Assembly (NCBI GenBank): GCA_027487485.1
Contig: JAIYDN010000096.1
Coordinates: forward strand, 62,001 to 126,000
DNA: 64,000 nt
Source: Planctomycetaceae bacterium
GTDB taxonomy: Bacteria; Planctomycetota; Planctomycetia; Pirellulales; Pirellulaceae
Reading direction: 5' to 3'
Shown: piece by piece, positions 62,760 to 64,000 of the stretch
Numbering within the stretch: position 1 is the first letter of the stretch
Layout: every line of letters begins with the position of its first letter
Made by a program: the position numbers and the translations under genes
The notes under the pieces: generated by a model
The model's database searches: none
Told to the model about the DNA's origin: nothing
What the model saw: only the letters and a program-made list of their open reading frames with translations

Positions 62760-64000
62760 GTGACATTGGAAATCGCAACCCTTCGCCGTGAACGAACCAA
62801 TCGCAACACTTTTCGGTGTCTTCTGCTGTTGTCTGCTTTCTGCATTCCGACAGGGTTTGGTTGCAATTCGCCAGAGCCGACAGAAGTTTCCGCAGAAACC
62901 AGCGGCTACCTGCCGAAAGATAGCAAAACGGCCAGTACGCCCACTGCAAACAGCAGTGCGATAAGCGATGCCAGCGTCACGGAAAAGTCACTTGGTTCCG
63001 CCAACGAGGGGGCTCCTGCAATTCCTGCAGCCGCTGCGGCCCCTACGTTCGAGCCTGGAAAGATCGATCCAAAGATTGCCGCCAAAGAGTACATGCAGTT
63101 GAAATTGCCGGAGAATAAAGACGCCGCATCGCTTCTTCAGTTCCTAGAAAAAAGCTCACGATCCGTGCGTGAGCTGATTGCTGACGGACGCAGGAAGTTG
63201 ATTACCAACGACATGATTCTCGAGCGAGGGATGGCTTTGAGTCGAATGAAGATGGAAGCTGCAGAGCTGCTTGGGAAGCTCGCCCAAACCGACGACGAAA
63301 AGCTTGCCGTTGCCATGGGAAAGATGGAAGCGTTGGCTCAAATGACTGGCTTTGGTGACATCCCTTCGTCAGATGATTTGCGAGCCTTCGCAGCTCAAGA
63401 AATGTCCAACAGTGATCCCAGAATCTCGCAACAGGCCAAGTCGATTTCGCTTGGCCTTCTGACAAATGACTTTGAAAGCGGTACAGCCAAGTCAGAGGAT
63501 CTGAGCGGCCTGATCGAAAAGATTCTTTCGAAGCCAAGCGATTTGATTCCTTCCAATCTTCTCGCGATAACTCAAGCACTGGAACGCTTGGACTCGAAAT
63601 CGGAATCCGAGCTAGCGTTGCAGTTAGCTAAGAAAACCGAAGAGGCCTTTCGCGACTTTCCTGAAACCCAAGTTGCGTTAGGTGCGTGGGAACAGCATGC
63701 GGGACGCCTGGAAGAAATGAAGGTTCTGGGGGCATTGATGGACCCAAAATCCACCTCCGGTCGGCAGAGCGCAACGGTAAAGACTGCGATTGATTCGCTC
63801 ATGGCCAAGATCCCATCGCCGTTGACAGCGTTCGTGCTGGTTCAGATCGCGATTCAGATGGAGTATTCGGGCTCGACCGACATTGCGAAAGACATGATTG
63901 CTCTCGCGGAAACGCAAATTGAAAACGCAAAAGGTGAAGCCAAGGAGGAACTGGCAAGAAACTGCAGTCAATTCAACAAACGACTTGCTGTTTTGAACAA
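62760..64000 (+). CDS. Lipoprotein of unknown function (3' end outside window)
   Basis: The frame from GTG at 62760 stays open to the window edge (413 complete codons seen). It starts with a basic N-region (LRRERTNRN), a hydrophobic core (CLLLLSAFCIPTGFG) and a lipobox-like FGC at residues 33-35, so it is probably a lipoprotein. Then comes a Ser/Ala/Pro-rich spacer (to about 105) and a long helical region with repeated Met, Glu, Ala and Lys. It resembles the N-terminal part of large planctomycete redoxin-type lipoproteins, but any thioredoxin domain would lie outside the window. Not in the right frame for any called minus-strand gene. Confidence 0.6.
   Translation, partial: MTLEIATLRRERTNRNTFRCLLLLSAFCIPTGFGCNSPEPTEVSAETSGYLPKDSKTASTPTANSSAISDASVTEKSLGSANEGAPAIPAAAAAPTFEPGKIDPKIAAKEYMQLKLPENKDAASLLQFLEKSSRSVRELIADGRRKLITNDMILERGMALSRMKMEAAELLGKLAQTDDEKLAVAMGKMEALAQMTGFGDIPSSDDLRAFAAQEMSNSDPRISQQAKSISLGLLTNDFESGTAKSEDLSGLIEKILSKPSDLIPSNLLAITQALERLDSKSESELALQLAKKTEEAFRDFPETQVALGAWEQHAGRLEEMKVLGALMDPKSTSGRQSATVKTAIDSLMAKIPSPLTAFVLVQIAIQMEYSGSTDIAKDMIALAETQIENAKGEAKEELARNCSQFNKRLAVLN

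Noticed and set aside
62564-62866. Minus-strand frames opposite the lipoprotein gene
   Set aside because: The plus-strand frame from 62760 has a signal peptide and lipobox and remains open to the edge, so these are shadows.

Overview
The window looks like a chromosomal segment of a planctomycete (Planctomycetota, most like Pirellulales). The main pointers are a prepilin-like DUF1559 protein beside a small lipoprotein, Tat-exported Gfo/Idh/MocA and phosphatase proteins, a large GH63-type glucosidase, futalosine-pathway menaquinone genes, long intergenic gaps, many TTG/GTG starts, and interspersed hairpin repeats with a GCTAGCGC loop or a CCCGAAGCGTAAGCGAGGG stem. This is inferred from gene content and repeats; no rRNA marker is present. 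I found no rRNA, convincing tRNA or CRISPR array.

Layout. 1-4.3 kb (+): 3' end of gltX, an orphan GGQ release-factor-like gene and a GH63-like glucosidase. 4.3-8.3 kb: a repeat dimer, a WecA/MraY-type phosphoglycosyl transferase (-) and a group II PLP decarboxylase (+). 8.3-14.3 kb: hairpins, a small heat-shock protein (-), a BASS transporter (+) converging on a Tat-exported oxidoreductase (-), a degenerate HD-GYP protein (-) and an alpha/beta hydrolase (-). 14.8-19.3 kb (+): TPR-methyltransferase, AtzG-like subunit, AtzE-like amidase and leucyl aminopeptidase, tightly spaced. 19.3-22.9 kb (-): mqnC, mqnA and a purple-acid-phosphatase-like enzyme.

23.1-30.9 kb (-) is a complete chemosensory cluster, transcribed cheA-cheW-mcp-cheY-cheR-cheB. 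Its receptor is soluble with three PAS domains, and a block of hairpin repeats sits between mcp and cheY. A divergent MerR/CarH-like regulator (31.4 kb, +) may control it. Next come dapA (-), a 645-bp gap, a PIN/RHH-like toxin-antitoxin pair (-), a polytopic membrane protein with a tandem ABC-2 permease (-), and a two-domain fasciclin protein (-) with its own terminator.

39.2-50.5 kb holds an SDR-like protein, a DUF2721 protein with an apparent ATT start, a YgiQ radical SAM protein (-), gap with a clear terminator, a small membrane protein, a peptidoglycan amidase, a Ca2+-dependent PLC-like protein (-), the lipoprotein/DUF1559 pair (-), a membrane protein and a YebC-family regulator (-). 50.7-53.8 kb has a dynamin-like GTPase (-) divergent from a membrane-anchored protein (+).

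53.8-55.8 kb is the accessory highlight. A REP-like dimer almost identical to the one at 4.4 kb lies beside a RAYT-type Y1 transposase, which is flanked by a perfect 15-bp inverted repeat. The rest: a secreted protein (+), the run cysS - Gfo/Idh/MocA - HDAC-like (-), a GT61 glycosyltransferase overlapping a 36-aa membrane peptide (+), a hypothetical gene (+) and a lipoprotein gene (+) cut by the window edge.
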